From Ignavibacteriota bacterium (GTDB taxonomy: Bacteria; Bacteroidota; Ignavibacteria; UBA10030; UBA6906): a stretch of DNA of 13,844 bases. The stretch covers positions 1 to 13,844 of the forward strand of contig JACQVJ010000144.1 in NCBI GenBank assembly GCA_016209805.1. Direction: 5' to 3'. This document shows positions 7,666 to 13,844 of the stretch, in pieces (within the stretch, counting starts at the first letter, position 1; every line of letters begins with the position of its first letter). A model generated the notes under the pieces. It ran no database searches, had not been told where the DNA came from, and saw only the letters and a list, made by a program, of their open reading frames with translations. A program made the translations under genes and the position numbers.

Positions 7666-9408
7666 CTATTTCAAGAGGATCATCTTTTTCGACTCAACAA
7701 AGCTCCCAGCTTGCATGCGATACATGTAGACGCCGCTTGCAAGTGCGCTGCCGTCGAAGGTAACTTGATACTGACCGGGTGAGAGATCCTGATCGAGCAA
7801 AGTTGCCACTTCTTGTCCGAGCATGTTGTACACCTTGATGCTTACAGGTCCAGACTTGCTGACAGTGTAATCAATCTTCGTCCCGGGGTTGAAGGGGTTC
7901 GGGAAGTTCTGGCTCAACTTGAATGAGCTCGCAACACCGGTTTCTCCTTCTCCGACACTTGTGAGAGTTTTCCTCAAGAAAACTTGGAACGACCGCACGG
8001 TGTCAGCGCCGCCGGGGAATGCATACAAACCACTCTGACTCTTCTGTGACCACACCATGTTCGCTACACCGGGCGCATTCCATTTCGAAACGCTCGGATA
8101 GCGCTCGTCCTGATTCGGAGTATCCGTAATGCGCTCCGGCGCCGACCATGTGTTTCCACCGTCATTCGATGTTACCATCCAAATGTCGCTATAGCGGTAG
8201 TTTCGTGCATCACTCTCTTGCTGAAATCCCTGGTACGCAACGACAATAGTACTTCCTGAGAGTCCGATCGATGGCCAACCAAGATTGTCTCGGTGGAATC
8301 GCTGGTTGACGGGATCGAAATAGTACTTTGTTGAATCATACGGAACTGCCACTACAAATCCCGTCGCTGCGCTGTAGAACACTATATCCGGCTGTAGATC
8401 TGTTCCCGTTGAATTGATATTGAACTCACTAAACACATAAAGCGGGACGTCTCCATTGTACACAAAGTCACAGTGGACGTATGGGTACATTGTGTCGGCA
8501 CCTACAACTCGCGGGGGAAAAAGGTTCACTGGAGCTGACCATGTTACCCCATTATCTGTTGACTCCCTTAATCTATTACCCGCCACGGCCGTACCGTTCG
8601 ATGTATTCCAGAGGATGCCAACGCGTCCGGTACCATTTGCCCGCACCGGGTACCGTCCGCCACTTTGTACATCGCCCGGCCACATGTCCCAGGTCGGATT
8701 CCACGTGGCGAAATCATTCTGCATTCTATTGTGCCAACCCACGCCGGTGGTAACGGTCTGGTTGTTCTGGGATGCAGCTACTATCATGGAACCGTCACTG
8801 GCACTCCCAACATGCGGCCAGATCGGCTCGAGTGTCTGACCGAGGGCTGGAGGAGGAGTCAATTCGCTAAAGAGCCCTGTGCCCTCAGGCGAATCAACAA
8901 AGAGCGTTGCGATGGTCGGCGTGCCATCGGGGTGGCTCGCAATGACCGGTAGGCCGGCATTCGCTCCCTGAAGAAGATCTATTGTTGGGAAACCGGATCG
9001 CCGATTCGGGACAGTAACATTACTGAAGTTGTTCCACGAGACACCGCCATCGGAGCTGAACGCATAGGCAACGCGCCTGCTTAGATTCAAGCCTGCTGCC
9101 GTTGAATCCGTCGCGAGCATATACGTGACGTGGATATTTCCGTTGGCGGGATTCACCTGAATGTGCTGTACTGATCCGCCGTTCGACTGGTAGTCGTAGA
9201 ATCCCGTCAGAGTCGTGAATGTTCCGACCGCGTTGTTCATGGTCGACCAATCGGGGGGAGGAACGGGTTTGAATGTTGCATTCGCATCAACCGGCGTTTC
9301 GGGGGGAAGCGGTTGCGGCGCAGTGAATCTCTCTCTGCCTCCGGATCCTCCATAGGCGAGTCCGACGTGCAACGCAACCAAAGCAAATGGAATCAATTTT
9401 TTCAACAT
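7666..9408 (-). CDS. T9SS-exported Asp-box propeller protein D
   Basis: The 580-residue precursor opens with a signal peptide (MLKKLIPFALVALHVGLAYGG) and a proline-rich stretch (about 30-55). Asp-boxes are at 118-125 (SSDGGVSW), 283-290 (STDNGVTW) and 414-421 (SNDGGNTW), matching the spacing in B and C. The sorting domain covers 496-580 and is the most divergent of the seven: it reads NFPNPFNPGTKI, has DQDLSPGQYQVTF where the others have EYRNAGTYE, and ends SKKMILLK. The core shares FDYQSNGG/YDYQSNGG, VNPANGNIHV and DERYPSVSKWN with B and C. AGAGG lies about 8 nt before the ATG. A 211-bp gap containing the terminator of E precedes it, so D can have its own promoter. No catalytic sialidase motif is recognised. 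Confidence 0.9.
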   Translation of the reverse strand: MLKKLIPFALVALHVGLAYGGSGGRERFTAPQPLPPETPVDANATFKPVPPPDWSTMNNAVGTFTTLTGFYDYQSNGGSVQHIQVNPANGNIHVTYMLATDSTAAGLNLSRRVAYAFSSDGGVSWNNFSNVTVPNRRSGFPTIDLLQGANAGLPVIASHPDGTPTIATLFVDSPEGTGLFSELTPPPALGQTLEPIWPHVGSASDGSMIVAASQNNQTVTTGVGWHNRMQNDFATWNPTWDMWPGDVQSGGRYPVRANGTGRVGILWNTSNGTAVAGNRLRESTDNGVTWSAPVNLFPPRVVGADTMYPYVHCDFVYNGDVPLYVFSEFNINSTGTDLQPDIVFYSAATGFVVAVPYDSTKYYFDPVNQRFHRDNLGWPSIGLSGSTIVVAYQGFQQESDARNYRYSDIWMVTSNDGGNTWSAPERITDTPNQDERYPSVSKWNAPGVANMVWSQKSQSGLYAFPGGADTVRSFQVFLRKTLTSVGEGETGVASSFKLSQNFPNPFNPGTKIDYTVSKSGPVSIKVYNMLGQEVATLLDQDLSPGQYQVTFDGSALASGVYMYRMQAGSFVESKKMILLK

Positions 9409-9561
9409 GGCTTACCTCTGGGAATTGTGATTTGAATGTGTGAACTAGGATGAGAGAACGTCCAATTTAATCCGTAGATACTTTCTCAGGCCCCGTGCAG
9501 ACTCTCACGCCGTTGGCGGCGAATCAAGCCACCCGGATTTGCAGTAAAAATGATGGTGAGG
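9409..9561 (-). other. Upstream region of gene D
   Basis: These 153 bp between the terminator of E and the start of D probably hold the promoter and leader of D, but I see no convincing -35/-10 pair. The one notable structure is a GC-rich hairpin, CGCCG (9508-9512) / CGGCG (9517-9521), with a 4-nt loop. Confidence 0.3.
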
Positions 9562-9599
9562 AAAAAGAAAAAGCGTGGACCTTCTCCCGGCCCACGCTT
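9562..9599 (-). terminator. Rho-independent terminator after gene E
   Basis: An 8-bp stem (AAGCGTGG 9571-9578 / CCACGCTT 9592-9599, 13-nt loop) is followed on the minus strand by CTTTTTCTTTTTC. It begins 20 bp after the stop of E and shares the GCGTGG core and the adjoining GTAAAGCTAA with the terminator of F. Confidence 0.92.
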
Positions 9600-9619
9600 G
9601 TAAAGCTAATAAAAGGATA

Positions 9620-11323
9620 TCACTTTAGCAATATCATCTTGCGAGTTTCTGAGAAGGCTCCCGCCCTGAGTGTGTAGAAATATACGCCGCTCGGAAGATC
9701 TTGTGCGGAGAAAGCCTTTTCGTAGGTTCCCGCATTCCTGTACTCGTTCACGAGGCTTGCGACCTCTTGTCCGAGCATGTTGTAGACAGAAAGCCTCACT
9801 TGAGCTGCAGTCGGAATGCTATAGGATATCCTTGTGGAAGGATTGAAGGGATTCGGGTAGTTCTGCTGCAGGACATAACCGGTCGGCAGCTCGCCTCCAA
9901 CTTCATGAACCGCCGTTATCGCAGACACAGGAACTCTCAGCAGCATTACTGCGACCTGGATTTGGGCATGATTACCCCTTATGAAGTTACCTGCAAGTGC
10001 ATCCGCGAAGTATGCGAGATACACGGTATCCTCCACGAGATCGGGAATAGTAGGGAATGCAGCATCGAATCCCGATCCCGGCGTCAGATCAACCTCAGAA
10101 CCCCAAGTCGTTCCACCGTCCTGCGACTTCACTGCATAGACATGGCTGTAGTTATTATTTGATCCGTCTCGTTCTGAAATCAACTGTGAAAAGACACAGT
10201 AGACGTCACTGCCCGTGGAATTAGTGCCGAGGTCAGGCTGATTAGCGTAGTTGCCAAACCGGGAATTTGTCGGCACAATCATCGTGCTGTCCCGTACCGG
10301 ATATGCTATAGTGCGAATCACTTCTGATGACGAGTTCCAGTACATGACCGGTGCATCGATGGAATAAACCAGATCAGCGCCAATCCTCATGAAATTGCTC
10401 CACGCTACATGAATGACGCCCGCGCTGTCAATAAGAACATCGCAGCTCCCGTCGGGCTGAGGCTGTGGTTCTGGCGGTGGAGTTGTGGACTGGTAGATCG
10501 TTCGCGTTGCCCACGTATCGCCATTATCGGTTGAGGTAAGCAGTACCACATCGCCTCCATCGCTGGCAACAACAAAAGCGATCTTACCTCCGCGCGCCGA
10601 AGCCGCGTAGGTGTCCGCATCGGGAACAGCATTACCTGGAAAGATATTAACGTCAATCCTGTCGAAGGACAGCCCGGCATCTGTGGAACGCGTATAGCCG
10701 AGTCCTGTCGCCGGATTGCCGCCAGTACCGTGAACTATATGAAAGGAAACCCCCGGTCCGATTCCCAACCTGGCCCAAAGAGCATTGCCGGGACTTGTCG
10801 TACTTGGGAGCCAACTGTTCGCTCCGCGGTCGAGATCAACACTGACTGTTAAGGGCAATCCTGCTCCGAGATGGGACACGATCACCTCAAGGCCCCCGAA
10901 GTCCCGCAGTTGATCAATGTTCCCCCATCCGTGGTAGGCAGACTCAACTCGCCCCCATGAATATTGCCACGTCCTTCCCCCATCCGTGGAGAAATTATAC
11001 CATGAGCCGCGATCAGGTGGGGTCGTGCCGGTACCCTGCGCCAGCATGCGCGCAAATGAGAGGACACCGTTTCCGTAGTTGATAAGGTTCCGATTTACAG
11101 ATCCGTTCGTCGCGTAATCGTACGTGGTGTAGGTAATTGAATCTCCCGGAGCTGCAAGAGGACCAGTGGGATACACCCTCATCCCCATCACCTCAAAAAC
11201 CTCATCAGTCTCATCACCGGCTGTTGCTTTGGCAGGAAGTACTCGGGGTCCCTTGTGAATGCCCGAGAATGCAGCTCCAACTATCAGGAGTGCAGCAAGG
11301 ACAATTAAACACATCTTCGCCAT
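9620..11323 (-). CDS. T9SS-exported Asp-box propeller protein E
   Basis: The 567-residue precursor has a signal peptide (MAKMCLIVLAALLIVGAAFSG). Four Asp-boxes are visible: STDGGRTW (112-119), STDAGLSF (213-220), STDNGDTW (264-271) and SQDGGTTW (400-407). The sorting domain spans 483-567. E pairs with F: both have TTYDY.TNGS.N.N.INYG, TPPDR..W, QPQPDGSC, TPGSGFDAAFP and LAGN.I..NH, and the Asp-box positions agree within about 10 residues. This subfamily is distinct from B-D, although the overall plan is the same. The start is fixed by AAGGAGG (11330-11336) 6 nt before the ATG. The gene has by far the longest upstream spacer of the locus (478 bp). Role inferred only as a secreted or surface binding protein. 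Confidence 0.91.
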   Translation of the reverse strand: MAKMCLIVLAALLIVGAAFSGIHKGPRVLPAKATAGDETDEVFEVMGMRVYPTGPLAAPGDSITYTTYDYATNGSVNRNLINYGNGVLSFARMLAQGTGTTPPDRGSWYNFSTDGGRTWQYSWGRVESAYHGWGNIDQLRDFGGLEVIVSHLGAGLPLTVSVDLDRGANSWLPSTTSPGNALWARLGIGPGVSFHIVHGTGGNPATGLGYTRSTDAGLSFDRIDVNIFPGNAVPDADTYAASARGGKIAFVVASDGGDVVLLTSTDNGDTWATRTIYQSTTPPPEPQPQPDGSCDVLIDSAGVIHVAWSNFMRIGADLVYSIDAPVMYWNSSSEVIRTIAYPVRDSTMIVPTNSRFGNYANQPDLGTNSTGSDVYCVFSQLISERDGSNNNYSHVYAVKSQDGGTTWGSEVDLTPGSGFDAAFPTIPDLVEDTVYLAYFADALAGNFIRGNHAQIQVAVMLLRVPVSAITAVHEVGGELPTGYVLQQNYPNPFNPSTRISYSIPTAAQVRLSVYNMLGQEVASLVNEYRNAGTYEKAFSAQDLPSGVYFYTLRAGAFSETRKMILLK

Positions 11324-11351
11324 GACGAGCCTCCTTATAGCAAGGTTAGTG

Positions 11352-11357
11352 ATTATA
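11352..11357 (-). promoter_or_regulatory. Possible -10 box of gene E
   Basis: A perfect TATAAT on the minus strand lies 28 nt before the E start codon, leaving a leader of about 22 nt with the AAGGAGG site. No good -35 stands 16-18 nt upstream; the nearest TTGAAC is only 13 nt away. If used, most of the long spacer would not be part of the E mRNA. Confidence 0.3.
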
Positions 11358-11428
11358 TGATGACCACATCGTTCAAGCCGTTGTCTTTGAGTAACGGCTT
11401 CATCCTGGCACGAAGACCAGGTACCTTT

Positions 11429-11518
11429 TTATGACCGAACCTCCTTTCTTGTGTTGTGATGGTGTGTGTGAAACAGGCTTCCTATCGTTCTTTCGACTCC
11501 TTGCCGTGTTTCGCTCAC
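11429..11518 (-). CDS. Possible 29-codon leader ORF
   Basis: A GTG-started frame of 29 codons (VSETRQGVERTIGSL...TRKEVRS, stop TAA at 11429-11431) begins at the 3' edge of a perfect AAAGGAGG (11518-11525). The start overlaps the ribosome-binding sequence, which is closer than normal, and the peptide matches nothing I know. A second AAAGGAGG (11440-11447) lies inside its last codons. It may be a chance frame in the spacer. Confidence 0.15.
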   Translation of the reverse strand: MSETRQGVERTIGSLFHTHHHNTRKEVRS

Positions 11519-11570
11519 CTCCTTTCGGACGGAGTTACTCAATGATGGATCAACCGTGGATTAGTACTGA

Positions 11571-11615
11571 CTAGAAATTTCTTGAATTGAGTCGGAGACC
11601 CTTTGCAGCAAGCAT
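11571..11615 (-). CDS. Possible 14-codon leader ORF
   Basis: ATG at 11613-11615 opens the frame MLAAKGLRLNSRNF, which stops at TAG (11571-11573). AAAGGAG stands 10 nt upstream, within the 7-bp hairpin at 11623-11643, so the site could be masked by the fold. The size and context resemble a leader peptide, but chance is a real alternative. Confidence 0.15.
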   Translation of the reverse strand: MLAAKGLRLNSRNF

Positions 11616-11745
11616 GGCCCCGCAGCTCCTTTCGGTGGAGCTGAACAAGTCGAATGATTAAATCTGTGAACTACGCCTTGTACATCTCTCATTCAATCTC
11701 GTGACGCGTCGTTAGGATTCGTGGGAGCTTACGTAACGACGCCGG

Positions 11746-11781
11746 AAAAAAGAAAGGCGTGGACCCTGTGCAGCCCACGCC
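11746..11781 (-). terminator. Rho-independent terminator after gene F
   Basis: A 7-bp stem (GGCGTGG 11756-11762 / CCACGCC 11775-11781, 12-nt loop) is followed on the minus strand by TTTCTTTTTT. It starts 20 bp after the stop of F. Directly beyond it lies a separate 9-bp inverted repeat (11706-11742). Confidence 0.92.
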
Positions 11782-11801
11782 GTAAAGCTAACAATTGAAA
11801 A

Positions 11802-13532
11802 TCACTTTAGCAATATCATCTTCCGGGTCTGTAGAAAACTTCCTGCCCGCAACGTATAGAAATACACACCGCTTGGCAGGTCTTCGGCCGAGAAAAGATG
11901 CTCATACGTTCCAGCATTTCGGTATTCGTTGACAAGGGAAGCCACTTCCTGACCGAGAACGTCATACACGACCAGCTCCACGCCGGATCGTTTCGGCACT
12001 GTGTACTGAATCCTGGTGGATGGGTTGAACGGATTGGGGTAGTTCTGGTCGAGCGCGTAGCTCACCGGTACTTTCCCTCCTTCCTTCACATCAACCAAGT
12101 CCGTAACTGGGACCTTCAAAAACATGATGGCAGTCCGGTTTTCAGGATGGTTATTATGAATGGAGTTTCCAGCAAGAGGGTCGCTATTGTATACGAGGTA
12201 CAGGTGTGTATCTACAAAGTCGGCAAGCGATGGGAATGCCGCGTCAAAGCCCGATCCCGGCGTAATGTCGACGACCGAACCCCACGTCAGGCCGCCATCC
12301 GAGGACATGGAGGCAAAGACATGCTCATACGGTTTGCTTGACGAATCGAATTCAGCAATGAGAGCCGAGAATACGACATACAGATTGTTGTTCGCGTCCA
12401 CGGCGATATCCGGTTGGGTGGCAAAGTTCCCATCGCGTCCGGGTGCTCCCGGCTCGCCGGCAATAGTATCGGCTTGCACAGGCGCAGTTGAAATCAGAGT
12501 AATGACGTCTGTTGCAGAACTCCAGTGCATGATCCCGCCATCGAAAGAATAATACAGTTGGGGATTACTTAAGGAATCACCAACGGCCATGAAGTTTCCC
12601 CACGTCACGTGGATCGTACCAGCATTGTCCATAATGACGGCACAGCTCCCATCCGGCTGAGGTTGATGCCGGCCAGTGGGAAGCTCGCCGGGACCGGCAA
12701 CATCGTACACTGTCGACTGTGTCCAGGTATTCCCGTTGTCGGTCGACACCTGCATCACGAGATCGGTACCTGCTCGCTGGCCGCACGATACGATAACAAC
12801 CTTGTTTTCTTTCGAGGCCACATCCCATGCGTCCGAAATTGGTATATGCGAGCCTAGCACGTGCAAATCGACCGGATTGAACGAGAATCCAGCATCCGTC
12901 GAGCGCGTATACACAACTCCGGTCGGCGGACTAGACTCTCCTCCAATAATGTGGATATTCAAATCTCCACCGGTGGCAAGCTTCGGCCAGTAGGAGCCTA
13001 CTGTACTTCCTGTAGTGGCGGGAACCCACGAGCCAGCCCCTCTTGCCACATCAACATTTACACGAAGACCTGAGTGAGCGACTGTTACTTCAATTCCTCC
13101 AGCTATTGGCGCTCTGAGTTGATCAATGTTGCTCCATCCGGTTCTGAACCACTCCACTCTTGAAAACGGTTGCCACGTCATGCCACGATCTGTCGAGTGC
13201 GAGAACCACGTCGCACGATCCGGGGGAGTAATCCCAGGTTGCTGTGCAGCCATCCTCCCGATCGATAACGCACCATCCCCGTAATTGATGACATTGTGGT
13301 TCGCCGATCCATTGGTCCCGTAATCGTACGTGGTGAAGCCGATGGAATCTCCGGGTCCGATGGCGTGTGTGGAAGGGTATTTGTAGGAGGCGGGGTTTAT
13401 GGGATGAATGATTTCCTCGCCTGTGACATTTCGAGGAGGCAACACCTTCTTCCCCCGATGACCGTTCCCCGTGATTGCTTCTGAGGGCACGAGTAGGGGT
13501 ATCACCAACAAACAGCAGAGAGAGTTGACCAT
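11802..13532 (-). CDS. T9SS-exported Asp-box propeller protein F
   Basis: I take the ATG at 13530-13532, preceded by GGAGG at 7-nt spacing. This gives 576 residues with the signal peptide MVNSLCCLLVIPLLVPSEA. The longer frame to 13571 begins with TTG inside the terminator of the upstream gene and is rejected. Asp-boxes are at 113-120 (STDRGMTW), 211-218 (STDAGFSF), 263-270 (STDNGNTW) and 410-417 (SSDGGLTW). The sorting domain covers 492-576 (NYPNPFNPSTRI, YDVLGQEVASLV, TRKMILLK). F is the sister of E across the whole length; their last 85 residues are especially alike. The upstream terminator's T-run ends 22 nt before the start, so expression may depend on read-through. Likely a surface or secreted binding protein; no enzymatic motif seen. 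Confidence 0.9.
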   Translation of the reverse strand: MVNSLCCLLVIPLLVPSEAITGNGHRGKKVLPPRNVTGEEIIHPINPASYKYPSTHAIGPGDSIGFTTYDYGTNGSANHNVINYGDGALSIGRMAAQQPGITPPDRATWFSHSTDRGMTWQPFSRVEWFRTGWSNIDQLRAPIAGGIEVTVAHSGLRVNVDVARGAGSWVPATTGSTVGSYWPKLATGGDLNIHIIGGESSPPTGVVYTRSTDAGFSFNPVDLHVLGSHIPISDAWDVASKENKVVIVSCGQRAGTDLVMQVSTDNGNTWTQSTVYDVAGPGELPTGRHQPQPDGSCAVIMDNAGTIHVTWGNFMAVGDSLSNPQLYYSFDGGIMHWSSATDVITLISTAPVQADTIAGEPGAPGRDGNFATQPDIAVDANNNLYVVFSALIAEFDSSSKPYEHVFASMSSDGGLTWGSVVDITPGSGFDAAFPSLADFVDTHLYLVYNSDPLAGNSIHNNHPENRTAIMFLKVPVTDLVDVKEGGKVPVSYALDQNYPNPFNPSTRIQYTVPKRSGVELVVYDVLGQEVASLVNEYRNAGTYEHLFSAEDLPSGVYFYTLRAGSFLQTRKMILLK

Positions 13533-13554
13533 ATCATTCCCTCCATTCTGTAAG

Positions 13555-13587
13555 AAAAAAAGCGTGGGCAATATCCTTTGCCCACGC
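13555..13587 (-). terminator. Rho-independent terminator after the right-edge gene
   Basis: A perfect 10-bp stem (GCGTGGGCAA 13562-13571 / TTGCCCACGC 13578-13587, 6-nt loop) is followed on the minus strand by seven T. It starts 23 bp after the stop of the right-edge gene. On the plus strand a CTTTTG follows, so it could work weakly in both directions, though no plus-strand gene is seen. Confidence 0.93.
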
Positions 13588-13610
13588 CTTTTGTCGCCAC
13601 GAACAGCGCG

Positions 13611-13844
13611 TTACTTCAAGAGCATCATCTTCTTGACGCTTGTGAAGCTTCCGGCCTGCAGTTTGTAGAAGTACGTTCCATTGGCAAGGTCGTTTGCCCT
13701 GAACGCGACTTCATAACTCCCGGCGGCCTGTTCGCCATTCACCAACGTTGAGACCTCACGTCCGAGCAGGTCATACACCTTCAGCGTGACGTGAGAACTG
13801 TTTGGAACTGTGTACTGAATCTTGGTGGATGGGTTGAATGGATT
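13611..13844 (-). CDS. T9SS sorting domain of a further array member G (partial)
   Basis: The frame enters from the right edge and ends at TAA (13611-13613). The 77 visible residues correspond to positions 9-85 of the sorting domain of the neighbours: NPFNPSTKIQYTVP, LKVYDLLGREVSTLV, a GEQAAGSYEVAF turn, NGTYFYKLQAG and SVKKMMLLK. This is the C-terminus of a seventh T9SS cargo protein; what it carries lies outside the window. It differs from E and F in having GREV in place of GQEV and NGTY in place of SGVY. A strong terminator follows. Confidence 0.92.
   Translation of the reverse strand, partial: NPFNPSTKIQYTVPNSSHVTLKVYDLLGREVSTLVNGEQAAGSYEVAFRANDLANGTYFYKLQAGSFTSVKKMMLLK

Larger units (their letters stand above)
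11324..11801 (-). other. 478-bp spacer and possible structured leader upstream of gene E
   Basis: Besides the terminator of F this spacer contains no gene of normal size. On the minus strand it holds, in order, a 9-bp inverted repeat with a 19-nt spacer (11706-11714 / 11734-11742), a 7-bp hairpin (11623-11629 / 11637-11643), a smaller related hairpin (11519-11534), two strong ribosome-binding sequences AAAGGAGG (11518-11525 and 11440-11447), and an 8-bp hairpin (11375-11382 / 11393-11400). Very short ORFs follow the ribosome-binding sequences. It could be a regulated 5' leader, a small RNA or the wreck of an array gene. I recognise no known riboswitch, T-box or tRNA in it. Confidence 0.45.

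Noticed and set aside
11353..11403. A 16-codon ORF (MKPLLKDNGLNDVVII) before gene E.
   Set aside because: Its ATG lacks a usable ribosome-binding site (the AGG touches the ATG), and its end coincides with the TATAAT box, so I do not list it as a gene.
11401..11430. A plus-strand terminator (CCTGG / CCAGG followed by TACCTTTTT).
   Set aside because: The stem has only five pairs, and no plus-strand gene exists that it could end.
2001..12341. Plus-strand ORFs opposite the sorting domains (for example 2001-2564, 9701-10162 and 11898-12341) that resemble each other, as if a conserved antisense family.
   Set aside because: Their similarity follows from the conserved sorting-domain codons on the other strand. 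They have no consistent start or ribosome-binding site and end at different places.
13533..13571. N-terminal extension of gene F from a TTG start.
   Set aside because: The codons cover the hairpin and T-run of the upstream terminator; the ATG at 13532 has GGAGG at 7 nt.
2009..13587. The five repeated GCGTGG hairpins as a CRISPR or insertion-sequence signature.
   Set aside because: They are kilobases apart, each follows a stop codon and carries a T-run, and there are no spacers, transposase genes or flanking target duplications.

Overview
The window looks like chromosomal DNA from a member of the Bacteroidota/Chlorobiota (FCB) side of bacteria. The main reason is a run of secreted proteins that end in the type A sorting domain of the type IX secretion system (T9SS, the 'Por secretion tail'). 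The NYPNPFNPSTRI-type version seen here is typical of Ignavibacteria, Kapabacteria and related lineages. I cannot name a genus. Every gene I can support lies on the minus strand, so transcription runs from the right edge to the left.

Right to left the layout is as follows. (1) A 12-kb tandem array of seven T9SS cargo genes covers about 13844 to 2067. It holds one partial gene at the right edge (only its sorting domain is visible), then genes F, E, D, C, B and A. Each complete one has an N-terminal signal peptide and a sorting domain of exactly 85 residues. Between them, B to F carry a beta-propeller-like region with three to four recognisable Asp-box (BNR, SxDxGxTW) motifs; A has a divergent middle region with only one clear Asp-box. 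B, C and D form one sequence subfamily, E and F a second, and A stands alone. (2) A small exported NHL-repeat beta-propeller protein follows (1142-2002). (3) Next is ssb, the single-stranded DNA-binding protein (632-1066). (4) At the left edge is the start of ggt, a gamma-glutamyltransferase precursor (1-399, cut by the window end).

The spaces between genes are informative. Five carry a Rho-independent terminator built on the same stem core (GCGTGG / CCACGC), just downstream of the sorting-domain stop codon. In three places (NHL gene, C, F) this terminator sits 6-51 nt before the next start codon, leaving little or no room for a promoter. The naive longest ORFs of these three genes run back into the hairpin through GTG or TTG codons, so I moved the starts to internal ATGs. 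One spacer (11324-11801, 478 bp) is much longer than the others. It contains several perfect inverted repeats, two similar hairpins that include strong ribosome-binding sequences, and very short ORFs; this may be a structured leader or the remains of a lost array member.

Together the array reads as a locus that expands and diversifies surface or secreted propeller proteins with a shared export tag. Near-identical DNA in the sorting domains of B and C, and matching post-stop sequences in E and F, point to duplication and exchange between neighbours. No T9SS machinery genes, mobile elements, tRNA, rRNA or CRISPR arrays are visible here.
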